A stretch of DNA of 64,000 nt from Cylindrotheca closterium. Its lineage: Eukaryota; Bacillariophyta; Bacillariophyceae; Bacillariales; Bacillariaceae. The stretch is taken from assembly GCA_933822405.4 (NCBI GenBank), contig CAKOGP040002025.1:62001-126000 (forward strand), given 5' to 3'. The notes under the pieces are model-generated. The model was not told the DNA's origin. It saw nothing but the letters and a program-made list of their open reading frames with translations, and did not search any database. A program made the translations under genes and the position numbers. Below are positions 1-11,018 of this stretch, one piece after another; position 1 is the first letter of the stretch, and every line of letters begins with the position of its first letter.

Positions 1-850
1 ATGACAAAGATGAGGTTGATTCGGTGTGTCAAGTGTAATACAATTTCATCTGCCGGCCCGATAATAGGTGAATGTCATGTCATTCTTTGTTAAAGTCCAA
101 CAATATAGTACTGTGCCGAGTTTCCTAGTCTCGTTCACAATATGATAGTCATTCAGCTGCCAACTCGTACTCGAAAATATACGGCGTCTTTTTCTCTGAT
201 GATCATCGAGATATGTCCTCATCATGTAATATCCCGAGCACAGCAACCTACCACATAATAAGCGTTCTCTCTATGGTCTGCTGTCTTCTCATTTCATTGG
301 CATGGGTTCCAAGTCTCTTTTAGCGTACCTCGAGTCTGCCATTGGCGATCAATAATATCCAAAAGATACACGGCTCAACCAACAAGATGCACGGCTTGGA
401 TCTTGTCCTCAGCTGTACAGCATGATCCTTGGTAATTTTTCACATGTCTGACCCTCAAAGCGTATCGACATCAGGAAGAGTGTAAATTTATCCTCTACAA
501 AATCTGCAATAATGAGGCTTCTATGTTTGATGGTGCGAAGACCGTAGGACCCGGCATGACAGAATTTGTCGGACATTCGGTTTGCCTTGTTGGCAAGAAC
601 AAGATGGATGTATTCCCTCTGGTTCGGGATTATGTACTCCAAAACCGTAACGGACCACATTGATGCGCTTTCACATCGTTCTGCAATTACCCGGTAATAT
701 CATGTTCCGAATGGAGATGAAGATGACGAGGAGGGCAAGAGTACTTTCAGTCTCTAATCTCAATACTGCGTTTGGTCGGAATATAGGAAGGCGATGCATT
801 CAATTGCCACGTTCAAAAGCGTGTTGGCGAGTTTATTGCCCCTTTTTTTT
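1..850. other. Left flank, no recognisable gene
   Basis: Only short reading frames without recognisable domains are present on either strand. From about position 850 the sequence becomes recognisably related to the promoter part of the downstream tandem repeat, at clearly lower identity than the repeats have to each other. No RNA gene, transposon protein or plausible exon set was seen. Confidence 0.5.
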
Positions 851-1080
851 GCGGAGTTATTTCGTGTTCATCTCATCTTTCCATGATGCAAGTCGTGTCT
901 GTGCGACTTCAATCCTTTCATGTCAGTGGAACACGCGGTTGGTACAAATTCTACGCAGTGTGCTACTCACAAAGCGTCCGATCAAAAACCAGAATTCAAA
1001 ACCATTTTTGCTTCCAACCCACACTATCATAAATTACAATCTCGAAGAAAAGCAATATAGCAGTCAAAGAAAGCAAAAGC

Positions 1081-1414
1081 ATGGCAAAGAATAGCAAGAA
1101 GGTAAGCAGTCTCTTTTCATGTTTCAAGCATCGTTGTCAGCAATAGTACAGCAGAGCTGCTGTCGACCATGGCAGGCACAGAACAACAGTTCTCGGTCCA
1201 CGTCATTACCACACCGCATGAATCCAATCTCACAGTACCCCTTTTCCGATACATACAACAGACCGCCGACGACACCAATAACACCAAGTCTAATGCTGAG
1301 GGCAAGGGAGCCAAGGGCGGCAAGGGCAAGAAATCTGCAGCTGACAAGAAGTCAAAGCCAGCTGAAGACAACAAGAAGAAGCCAGCCGGAGGCAAGAAAG
1401 GCAAAAAGCAATAG
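1081..1414 (+). CDS. Array gene copy 1: small Lys/Ala/Gly-rich protein (two exons)
   Basis: Exon 1 (1081-1101) encodes MAKNSKK. A 55-nt GT-AG intron (1102-1156) follows, and exon 2 (1157-1414) continues in phase 0 to a TAG. The predicted product is 92 residues: a mixed N-terminal half followed by a tail from about residue 55 dominated by Lys, Ala and Gly with KK pairs and ending KKGKKQ. No signal peptide, membrane segment or known domain is visible. The basic tail resembles linker-histone-like or other polyanion-binding tails, but this is composition only. The acceptor was chosen because it keeps this frame; an acceptor 5 nt upstream (exon from 1152) would open a different Ser/Arg-rich frame ending at 1478. 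AATAAA lies at 1554. The promoter region of this copy is diverged from all the others. Confidence 0.6.
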
Positions 1415-1553
1415 CCCATTGAGAATCACAAATGATGATCGATTTGATCGCCTGACAGGATCCAGCACCACAGTTTGAAAGTAACCAGAAAGCTTGCGAT
1501 GAGAATGTCCGTGTTAGTAGAGATTCCGACAGTTAGTGTAGATAACAACTGAG

Positions 1554-1559
1554 AATAAA
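1554..1559 (+). terminator. AATAAA polyadenylation signal of array gene
   Basis: A canonical AATAAA lies 140 nt after the stop codon. It is present at the same offset in all copies (2716, 3878, 5045, 6174, 7336, 8498, 9665, 10794). Confidence 0.5.
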
Positions 1560-2053
1560 CTGACTTTAAAATGATGGAACGCGAATCTGATATTTCACCT
1601 AACTCTAACTTCAAATATATTCGATGCCCGTGCGTACCAGCCTCAATCCAATCCCAAACCAATAGATGGCGAAACTTGGTACAAGTACCGATCTGGTGGC
1701 GCGAAACACAGGAGGCATCACTACTCGAATCATCAGAGTGGTTCGATTCTGATGGAAATGAAGGATCGCTAGCAGCAAGAGTTAATACTATTAAGTAGGG
1801 TCGTATGTTCCGGACCGCAACTATGAAACATCCTGCATACATGGTCATGTTGGCAGAACAGCTAATAATCATCTGTCACCATATATATCTATTTCTATTT
1901 TCAAAATGGTCCCAAAACAACATGGTCGAAATCGCAAAGATGCGCGTTTCGTTGTGTCTGCCTCTCTTTTCGTAGTATTTCGGTTTTCATCTCATTTTTT
2001 CATGGTGCAAGTCGTGTCTGTGCGAGTTCGGCACTGGATATTCTTCGACGAGA

Positions 2054-2105
2054 GTGTACACGTTTACACACGTGTACACGCGTACACACATGTAACCGGT
2101 ACGAC
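2054..2105 (+). promoter_or_regulatory. Type I promoter tract (alternating purine-pyrimidine, GTAC palindromes)
   Basis: About 190-140 bp upstream of the ATG lies a run of overlapping palindromes (GTGTACAC, CGTGTACACG, ACGCGT, ACCGGT), largely alternating purine and pyrimidine. The same tract sits before copies 3, 6 and 7 (from about 3216, 6674 and 7836). Its fixed position suggests a regulatory role, but this is inference; such tracts can also adopt Z-form or cruciform DNA. Confidence 0.45.
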
Positions 2106-2242
2106 GCCGTTGGTACAAGTGGTACACTCATTGAAAGCGTCCGATCAAAAACCAGAATTCAAAACCATTTTTGCTTCCAACCCACACTATCATAAATTTC
2201 CATCTGGAAGAAAGCAATATAGCGTTCAAAGAAAGCGAAAGC

Positions 2243-2576
2243 ATGGCAAAGAATAGCAAGAAGGTAAGCAGTCTCTTTTCACGTTTCAAGCATCGTTGTC
2301 AGCAATAGTACAGCAGAGCTGCTGTCGACCATGGCAGGCACAGAACAACAGTTCTCGGTCCACGTCATTACCACACCGCATGAATCCAATCTCACAGTAC
2401 CCCTTTTCCGATACATACAACAGACCGCCGACGACACCAATAACACCAAGTCTAATGCTGAGGGCAAGGGAGCCAAGGGCGGCAAGGGCAAGAAATCTGC
2501 AGCTGACAAGAAGTCAAAGCCAGCTGAAGACAACAAGAAGAAGCCAGCCGGAGGCAAGAAAGGCAAAAAGCAATAG
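2243..2576 (+). CDS. Array gene copy 2: small Lys-rich protein
   Basis: Exons 2243-2263 and 2319-2576. The protein is identical to copy 1. The intron carries a C where copies 1, 4, 5, 8 and 9 carry T, and the promoter is type I. Confidence 0.6.
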
Positions 2577-3404
2577 CCCATTGAGAATCACAAATGATGA
2601 TCGATTTGATCGCCTGACAGGATCCAGCGCCACAGTTTGAAAGTAACCAGAAAGCTTGCGATGAGAATGTCCGTGTTAGTAGAGATTCCGACAGTTAGTG
2701 TAGATAACAACTGAGAATAAACTGACTTTAAAATGATGGAACGCGAATCTGATATTTCACCTAACTCTAACTTCAAATATATTCGATGCCCGTGCGTACC
2801 AGCCTCAATCCAATCCCAAACCAATAGATGGCGAAACTTGGTACAAGTACCGATCTGGTGGCGCGAAACACAGGAGGCATCACTACTCGAATCATCAGAG
2901 TGGTTCGATTCTGATGGAAATGAAGGATCGCTAGCAGCAAGAGTTAATACTATTAAGTAGGGTCGTATGTTCCGGACCGCAACTATGAAACATCCTGCAT
3001 ACATGGTCATGTTGGCAGAACAGCTAATAATCATCTGTCACCATATATATCTATTTCTATTTTCAAAATGGTCCCAAAACAACATGGTCGAAATCGCAAA
3101 GATGCGCGTTTCGTTGTGTCTGCCTCTCTTTTCGTAGTATTTCGGTTTTCATCTCATTTTTTCATGGTGCAAGTCGTGTCTGTGCGAGTTCGGCACTGGA
3201 TATTCTTCGACGAGAGTGTACACGTTTACACACGTGTACACGCGTACACACATGTAACCGGTACGACGCCGTTGGTACAAGTGGTACACTCATTGAAAGC
3301 GTCCGATCAAAAACCAGAATTCAAAACCATTTTTGCTTCCAACCCACACTATCATAAATTTCCATCTGGAAGAAAGCAATATAGCGTTCAAAGAAAGCGA
3401 AAGC

Positions 3405-3738
3405 ATGGCAAAGAATAGCAAGAAGGTAAGCAGTCTCTTTTCACGTTTCAAGCATCGTTGTCAGCAATAGTACAGCAGAGCTGCTGTCGACCATGGCAGG
3501 CACAGAACAACAGTTCTCGGTCCACGTCATTACCACACCGCATGAATCCAATCTCACAGTACCCCTTTTCCGATACATACAACAGACCGCCGACGACACC
3601 AATAACACCAAGTCTAATGCTGAGGGCAAGGGAGCCAAGGGCGGCAAGGGCAAGAAATCTGCAGCTGACAAGAAGTCAAAGCCAGCTGAAGACAACAAGA
3701 AGAAGCCAGCCGGAGGCAAGAAAGGCAAAAAGCAATAG
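3405..3738 (+). CDS. Array gene copy 3: small Lys-rich protein
   Basis: Exons 3405-3425 and 3481-3738. The protein is identical, the promoter is type I and the intron has the C variant, as in copy 2. Confidence 0.6.
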
Positions 3739-4386
3739 CCCATTGAGAATCACAAATGATGATCGATTTGATCGCCTGACAGGATCCAGCGCCACAGTTT
3801 GAAAGTAACCAGAAAGCTTGCGATGAGAATGTCCGTGTTAGTAGAGATTCCGACAGTTAGTGTAGATAACAACTGAGAATAAACTGACTTTAAAATGATG
3901 GAACGCGAATCTGATATTTCACCTAACTCTAACTTCAAATATATTCGATGCCCGTGCGTACCAGCCTCAATCCAATCCCAAACCAATAGATGGCGAAACT
4001 TGGTACAAGTACCGATCTGGTGGCGCGAAACACAGGAGGCATCACTACTCGAATCATCAGAGTGGTTCGATTCTGATGGAAATGAAGGATCGCTAGCAGC
4101 AAGAGTTAATACTATTAAGTAGGGTCGTATGTTCCGGACCGCAACTATGAAACATCCTGCATACATGGTCATGTTGGCAGAACAGCTAATAATCATTTGT
4201 CACCATATATCTATTTCTATTTTCAAAATGGTCCTAAAACAACATGGTCGAAATCGCAAAGATGCGCGTTTCGTTGTGTCTGCAGTATTCGCCTCTCTTT
4301 TCGTAGTATTTCGGTTTTCATCTCATTTTTTCATGGTGCAAGTCGTGTCTGTGCGAGTTCGGCACTGGATATTCTTCGACGAGATT

Positions 4387-4432
4387 GTACGCACGTGTAC
4401 ACGCGTACACACATGTACCCGGTACGTGTACG
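4387..4432 (+). promoter_or_regulatory. Type II promoter tract
   Basis: This is the equivalent of the type I tract before copies 4, 5, 8 and 9 (also from about 5516, 9007 and 10136). The left part is shorter, and GTACCCGGTACGTGTAC replaces the single ACCGGT. The same promoter class also has small sequence differences further upstream (extra CAGTATTCG near 4282). Confidence 0.45.
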
Positions 4433-4571
4433 ACGCCGTTGGTACAAATGGTACACTCATTGAAAGCGTCCGATCAAAAACCAGAATTCAAAACCATTTT
4501 TGCTTCCAACCCACACTATCATAAATTTCCATCTGGAAGAAAGCAATATAGCGGTCAAAGAAAGCGAAAGC

Positions 4572-4905
4572 ATGGCAAAGAATAGCAAGAAGGTAAGCAG
4601 TCTCTTTTCATGTTTCAAGCATCGTTGTCAGCAATAGTACAGCAGAGCTGCTGTCGACCATGGCAGGCACAGAACAACAGTTCTCGGTCCACGTCATTAC
4701 CACACCGCATGAATCCAATCTCACAGTACCCCTTTTCCGATACATACAACAGACCGCCGACGACACCAATAACACCAAGTCTAATGCTGAGGGCAAGGGA
4801 GCCAAGGGCGGCAAGGGCAAGAAATCTGCAGCTGACAAGAAGTCAAAGCCAGCTGAAGACAACAAGAAGAAGCCAGCCGGAGGCAAGAAAGGCAAAAAGC
4901 AATAG
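4572..4905 (+). CDS. Array gene copy 4: small Lys-rich protein
   Basis: Exons 4572-4592 and 4648-4905. The protein is identical. The promoter is type II (extra bases in the 5' region, different GTAC tract). The spacer after this gene has lost 38 bp (after about 5069). Confidence 0.6.
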
Positions 4906-5700
4906 CCCATTGAGAATCACAAATGATGATCGATTTGATCGCCTGACAGGATCCAGCGCCACAGTTTGAAAGTAACCAGAAAGCTTGCGATGAGAATGTC
5001 CGTGTTAGTAGAGATTCCGACAGTTAGTGTAGATAACAACTGAGAATAAACTGACTTTAAAATGATGGAACATTCGATGCCCGTGCGTACCAGCCTCAAT
5101 CCAATCCCAAACCAATAGATGGCGAAACTTGGTACAAGTACCGATCTGGTGGCGCGAAACACAGGAGGCATCACTACTCGAATCATCAGAGTGGTTCGAT
5201 TCTGATGGAAATGAAGGATCGCTAGCAGCAAGAGTTAATACTATTAAGTAGGGTCGTATGTTCCGGACCGCAACTATGAAACATCCTGCATACATGGTCA
5301 TGTTGGCAGAACAGCTAATAATCATTTGTCACCATATATCTATTTCTATTTTCAAAATGGTCCTAAAACAACATGGTCGAAATCGCAAAGATGCGCGTTT
5401 CGTTGTGTCTGCAGTATTCGCCTCTCTTTTCGTAGTATTTCGGTTTTCATCTCATTTTTTCATGGTGCAAGTCGTGTCTGTGCGAGTTCGGCACTGGATA
5501 TTCTTCGACGAGATTGTACGCACGTGTACACGCGTACACACATGTACCCGGTACGTGTACGACGCCGTTGGTACAAATGGTACACTCATTGAAAGCGTCC
5601 GATCAAAAACCAGAATTCAAAACCATTTTTGCTTCCAACCCACACTATCATAAATTTCCATCTGGAAGAAAGCAATATAGCGGTCAAAGAAAGCGAAAGC

Positions 5701-6034
5701 ATGGCAAAGAATAGCAAGAAGGTAAGCAGTCTCTTTTCATGTTTCAAGCATCGTTGTCAGCAATAGTACAGCAGAGCTGCTGTCGACCATGGCAGGCACA
5801 GAACAACAGTTCTCGGTCCACGTCATTACCACACCGCATGAATCCAATCTCACAGTACCCCTTTTCCGATACATACAACAGACCGCCGACGACACCAATA
5901 ACACCAAGTCTAATGCTGAGGGCAAGGGAGCCAAGGGCGGCAAGGGCAAGAAATCTGCAGCTGACAAGAAGTCAAAGCCAGCTGAAGACAACAAGAAGAA
6001 GCCAGCCGGAGGCAAGAAAGGCAAAAAGCAATAG
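5701..6034 (+). CDS. Array gene copy 5: small Lys-rich protein
   Basis: Exons 5701-5721 and 5777-6034. The protein is identical, the promoter is type II, and the 3' UTR has the A variant shared with copies 1 and 9. Confidence 0.6.
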
Positions 6035-6862
6035 CCCATTGAGAATCACAAATGATGATCGATTTGATCGCCTGACAGGATCCAGCACCACAGTTTGAAA
6101 GTAACCAGAAAGCTTGCGATGAGAATGTCCGTGTTAGTAGAGATTCCGACAGTTAGTGTAGATAACAACTGAGAATAAACTGACTTTAAAATGATGGAAC
6201 GCGAATCTGATATTTCACCTAACTCTAACTTCAAATATATTCGATGCCCGTGCGTACCAGCCTCAATCCAATCCCAAACCAATAGATGGCGAAACTTGGT
6301 ACAAGTACCGATCTGGTGGCGCGAAACACAGGAGGCATCACTACTCGAATCATCAGAGTGGTTCGATTCTGATGGAAATGAAGGATCGCTAGCAGCAAGA
6401 GTTAATACTATTAAGTAGGGTCGTATGTTCCGGACCGCAACTATGAAACATCCTGCATACATGGTCATGTTGGCAGAACAGCTAATAATCATCTGTCACC
6501 ATATATATCTATTTCTATTTTCAAAATGGTCCCAAAACAACATGGTCGAAATCGCAAAGATGCGCGTTTCGTTGTGTCTGCCTCTCTTTTCGTAGTATTT
6601 CGGTTTTCATCTCATTTTTTCATGGTGCAAGTCGTGTCTGTGCGAGTTCGGCACTGGATATTCTTCGACGAGAGTGTACACGTTTACACACGTGTACACG
6701 CGTACACACATGTAACCGGTACGACGCCGTTGGTACAAGTGGTACACTCATTGAAAGCGTCCGATCAAAAACCAGAATTCAAAACCATTTTTGCTTCCAA
6801 CCCACACTATCATAAATTTCCATCTGGAAGAAAGCAATATAGCGTTCAAAGAAAGCGAAAGC

Positions 6863-7196
6863 ATGGCAAAGAATAGCAAGAAGGTAAGCAGTCTCTTTTC
6901 ACGTTTCAAGCATCGTTGTCAGCAATAGTACAGCAGAGCTGCTGTCGACCATGGCAGGCACAGAACAACAGTTCTCGGTCCACGTCATTACCACACCGCA
7001 TGAATCCAATCTCACAGTACCCCTTTTCCGATACATACAACAGACCGCCGACGACACCAATAACACCAAGTCTAATGCTGAGGGCAAGGGAGCCAAGGGC
7101 GGCAAGGGCAAGAAATCTGCAGCTGACAAGAAGTCAAAGCCAGCTGAAGACAACAAGAAGAAGCCAGCCGGAGGCAAGAAAGGCAAAAAGCAATAG
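6863..7196 (+). CDS. Array gene copy 6: small Lys-rich protein
   Basis: Exons 6863-6883 and 6939-7196. The counterpart of copy 2 in the second higher-order repeat (type I promoter, intron C). Confidence 0.6.
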
Positions 7197-8024
7197 CCCA
7201 TTGAGAATCACAAATGATGATCGATTTGATCGCCTGACAGGATCCAGCGCCACAGTTTGAAAGTAACCAGAAAGCTTGCGATGAGAATGTCCGTGTTAGT
7301 AGAGATTCCGACAGTTAGTGTAGATAACAACTGAGAATAAACTGACTTTAAAATGATGGAACGCGAATCTGATATTTCACCTAACTCTAACTTCAAATAT
7401 ATTCGATGCCCGTGCGTACCAGCCTCAATCCAATCCCAAACCAATAGATGGCGAAACTTGGTACAAGTACCGATCTGGTGGCGCGAAACACAGGAGGCAT
7501 CACTACTCGAATCATCAGAGTGGTTCGATTCTGATGGAAATGAAGGATCGCTAGCAGCAAGAGTTAATACTATTAAGTAGGGTCGTATGTTCCGGACCGC
7601 AACTATGAAACATCCTGCATACATGGTCATGTTGGCAGAACAGCTAATAATCATCTGTCACCATATATATCTATTTCTATTTTCAAAATGGTCCCAAAAC
7701 AACATGGTCGAAATCGCAAAGATGCGCGTTTCGTTGTGTCTGCCTCTCTTTTCGTAGTATTTCGGTTTTCATCTCATTTTTTCATGGTGCAAGTCGTGTC
7801 TGTGCGAGTTCGGCACTGGATATTCTTCGACGAGAGTGTACACGTTTACACACGTGTACACGCGTACACACATGTAACCGGTACGACGCCGTTGGTACAA
7901 GTGGTACACTCATTGAAAGCGTCCGATCAAAAACCAGAATTCAAAACCATTTTTGCTTCCAACCCACACTATCATAAATTTCCATCTGGAAGAAAGCAAT
8001 ATAGCGTTCAAAGAAAGCGAAAGC

Positions 8025-8358
8025 ATGGCAAAGAATAGCAAGAAGGTAAGCAGTCTCTTTTCACGTTTCAAGCATCGTTGTCAGCAATAGTACAGCAGAG
8101 CTGCTGTCGACCATGGCAGGCACAGAACAACAGTTCTCGGTCCACGTCATTACCACACCGCATGAATCCAATCTCACAGTACCCCTTTTCCGATACATAC
8201 AACAGACCGCCGACGACACCAATAACACCAAGTCTAATGCTGAGGGCAAGGGAGCCAAGGGCGGCAAGGGCAAGAAATCTGCAGCTGACAAGAAGTCAAA
8301 GCCAGCTGAAGACAACAAGAAGAAGCCAGCCGGAGGCAAGAAAGGCAAAAAGCAATAG
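8025..8358 (+). CDS. Array gene copy 7: small Lys-rich protein
   Basis: Exons 8025-8045 and 8101-8358. The counterpart of copy 3 (type I promoter, intron C). Confidence 0.6.
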
Positions 8359-9191
8359 CCCATTGAGAATCACAAATGATGATCGATTTGATCGCCTGAC
8401 AGGATCCAGCGCCACAGTTTGAAAGTAACCAGAAAGCTTGCGATGAGAATGTCCGTGTTAGTAGAGATTCCGACAGTTAGTGTAGATAACAACTGAGAAT
8501 AAACTGACTTTAAAATGATGGAACGCGAATCTGATATTTCACCTAACTCTAACTTCAAATATATTCGATGCCCGTGCGTACCAGCCTCAATCCAATCCCA
8601 AACCAATAGATGGCGAAACTTGGTACAAGTACCGATCTGGTGGCGCGAAACACAGGAGGCATCACTACTCGAATCATCAGAGTGGTTCGATTCTGATGGA
8701 AATGAAGGATCGCTAGCAGCAAGAGTTAATACTATTAAGTAGGGTCGTATGTTCCGGACCGCAACTATGAAACATCCTGCATACATGGTCATGTTGGCAG
8801 AACAGCTAATAATCATTTGTCACCATATATCTATTTCTATTTTCAAAATGGTCCTAAAACAACATGGTCGAAATCGCAAAGATGCGCGTTTCGTTGTGTC
8901 TGCAGTATTCGCCTCTCTTTTCGTAGTATTTCGGTTTTCATCTCATTTTTTCATGGTGCAAGTCGTGTCTGTGCGAGTTCGGCACTGGATATTCTTCGAC
9001 GAGATTGTACGCACGTGTACACGCGTACACACATGTACCCGGTACGTGTACGACGCCGTTGGTACAAATGGTACACTCATTGAAAGCGTCCGATCAAAAA
9101 CCAGAATTCAAAACCATTTTTGCTTCCAACCCACACTATCATAAATTTCCATCTGGAAGAAAGCAATATAGCGGTCAAAGAAAGCGAAAGC

Positions 9192-9525
9192 ATGGCAAAG
9201 AATAGCAAGAAGGTAAGCAGTCTCTTTTCATGTTTCAAGCATCGTTGTCAGCAATAGTACAGCAGAGCTGCTGTCGACCATGGCAGGCACAGAACAACAG
9301 TTCTCGGTCCACGTCATTACCACACCGCATGAATCCAATCTCACAGTACCCCTTTTCCGATACATACAACAGACCGCCGACGACACCAATAACACCAAGT
9401 CTAATGCTGAGGGCAAGGGAGCCAAGGGCGGCAAGGGCAAGAAATCTGCAGCTGACAAGAAGTCAAAGCCAGCTGAAGACAACAAGAAGAAGCCAGCCGG
9501 AGGCAAGAAAGGCAAAAAGCAATAG
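9192..9525 (+). CDS. Array gene copy 8: small Lys-rich protein
   Basis: Exons 9192-9212 and 9268-9525. The counterpart of copy 4 (type II promoter), again followed by the spacer with the 38-bp deletion. Confidence 0.6.
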
Positions 9526-10320
9526 CCCATTGAGAATCACAAATGATGATCGATTTGATCGCCTGACAGGATCCAGCGCCACAGTTTGAAAGTAACCAGA
9601 AAGCTTGCGATGAGAATGTCCGTGTTAGTAGAGATTCCGACAGTTAGTGTAGATAACAACTGAGAATAAACTGACTTTAAAATGATGGAACATTCGATGC
9701 CCGTGCGTACCAGCCTCAATCCAATCCCAAACCAATAGATGGCGAAACTTGGTACAAGTACCGATCTGGTGGCGCGAAACACAGGAGGCATCACTACTCG
9801 AATCATCAGAGTGGTTCGATTCTGATGGAAATGAAGGATCGCTAGCAGCAAGAGTTAATACTATTAAGTAGGGTCGTATGTTCCGGACCGCAACTATGAA
9901 ACATCCTGCATACATGGTCATGTTGGCAGAACAGCTAATAATCATTTGTCACCATATATCTATTTCTATTTTCAAAATGGTCCTAAAACAACATGGTCGA
10001 AATCGCAAAGATGCGCGTTTCGTTGTGTCTGCAGTATTCGCCTCTCTTTTCGTAGTATTTCGGTTTTCATCTCATTTTTTCATGGTGCAAGTCGTGTCTG
10101 TGCGAGTTCGGCACTGGATATTCTTCGACGAGATTGTACGCACGTGTACACGCGTACACACATGTACCCGGTACGTGTACGACGCCGTTGGTACAAATGG
10201 TACACTCATTGAAAGCGTCCGATCAAAAACCAGAATTCAAAACCATTTTTGCTTCCAACCCACACTATCATAAATTTCCATCTGGAAGAAAGCAATATAG
10301 CGGTCAAAGAAAGCGAAAGC

Positions 10321-10654
10321 ATGGCAAAGAATAGCAAGAAGGTAAGCAGTCTCTTTTCATGTTTCAAGCATCGTTGTCAGCAATAGTACAGCAGAGCTGC
10401 TGTCGACCATGGCAGGCACAGAACAACAGTTCTCGGTCCACGTCATTACCACACCGCATGAATCCAATCTCACAGTACCCCTTTTCCGATACATACAACA
10501 GACCGCCGACGACACCAATAACACCAAGTCTAATGCTGAGGGCAAGGGAGCCAAGGGCGGCAAGGGCAAGAAATCTGCAGCTGACAAGAAGTCAAAGCCA
10601 GCTGAAGACAACAAGAAGAAGCCAGCCGGAGGCAAGAAAGGCAAAAAGCAATAG
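10321..10654 (+). CDS. Array gene copy 9: small Lys-rich protein, last of array
   Basis: Exons 10321-10341 and 10397-10654. The protein is identical and the promoter is type II. Homology to the array ends about 150 bp after its stop, just past AATAAA (10794-10799), so this is the terminal copy. Confidence 0.6.
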
Positions 10655-10872
10655 CCCATTGAGAATCACAAATGATGATCGATTTGATCGCCTGACAGGA
10701 TCCAGCACCACAGTTTGAAAGTAACCAGAAAGCTTGCGATGAGAATGTCCGTGTTAGTAGAGATTCCGACAGTTAGTGTAGATAACAACTGAGAATAAAC
10801 TGACTGTAGTCAAAACCTTATTATATAGTGACTCATTATAATGCTAGTATCACTTGCGTACTAGTATTGGAC

Positions 10873-10900
10873 CGTCAAGCTACCGCCATATGGCTTGACG
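10873..10900. repeat. Short inverted repeat just outside the array
   Basis: CGTCAAGC and GCTTGACG form an 8-bp stem around a 12-nt loop, about 70 bp beyond the end of array homology. It lies between convergent genes (array copy 9 and the SGNH-like gene). Its function is unknown. Confidence 0.4.
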
Positions 10901-11018
10901 CAAAAAATTTCATCAAGAAACAATGCAAAAACATCCATATCTCCACAATGCAAAAAATCGTACTCGAATAAAATATTGTGTTGGGTCTATGTTTATATCT
11001 TTTCTATTCGAGTTGCAT

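Larger units (their letters stand above)
1081..5700 (+). repeat. Higher-order repeat, copy 1 (4620 bp, four monomers)
   Basis: Four gene units of 1162, 1162, 1167 and 1129 bp sum to 4620 bp. The ordered variants (promoter type, intron C or T, 38-bp deletion in the fourth spacer, A or G in the 3' UTR) recur in the same order from 5701. The variation therefore has a period of four monomers, as in satellite higher-order repeats. Confidence 0.93.
5701..10320 (+). repeat. Higher-order repeat, copy 2 (4620 bp)
   Basis: This repeats the 1081-5700 block with the same order of variant monomers. A ninth gene (10321) begins a third repeat that stops at about 10805. The ninth gene carries the same 3' UTR variant as genes 1 and 5, as expected if it is position one of the next block. 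Confidence 0.93.
850..10805 (+). repeat. Tandem array of nine ~1.16 kb gene-bearing units
   Basis: The same block (spacer, promoter, two-exon gene, AATAAA) recurs with gene starts at 1081, 2243, 3405, 4572, 5701, 6863, 8025, 9192 and 10321. Successive distances are 1162, 1162, 1167, 1129, 1162, 1162, 1167 and 1129 bp. Similarity ends abruptly at about 10805, a few bases after the last AATAAA, and fades at the left near 850. The unit differences are a handful of substitutions and small indels, so the array is young or kept homogeneous. The spacer found between genes (for example 1565-1900) is missing upstream of the first copy and downstream of the last. Confidence 0.95.

Noticed and set aside
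1119..1478. Alternative plus-strand frame through the array gene (Ser/Arg-rich)
   Set aside because: Open in every copy, and a splice to it would be possible, but its start codon is lost in copies 2, 3, 6 and 7 and its composition looks like a shifted reading of the Lys-rich frame.
1735..1765. tRNA-like B-box (GGTTCGATTC) in the array spacer
   Set aside because: No matching A-box, acceptor stem or cloverleaf could be folded around it; the T-arm-like stem has a 12-nt loop.
1426..1872. Minus-strand frame of 148 codons repeated in most array spacers
   Set aside because: It lies opposite the 3' UTR and spacer of the array genes, is broken by the 38-bp deletion in two of the spacers, has no domain features, and shows no splice or start context. 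Its recurrence only follows from the DNA repeat.
850..10805. Repeat array as CRISPR
   Set aside because: The unit is over 1 kb with genes and introns, not short repeats with unique spacers, and the genome is eukaryotic.
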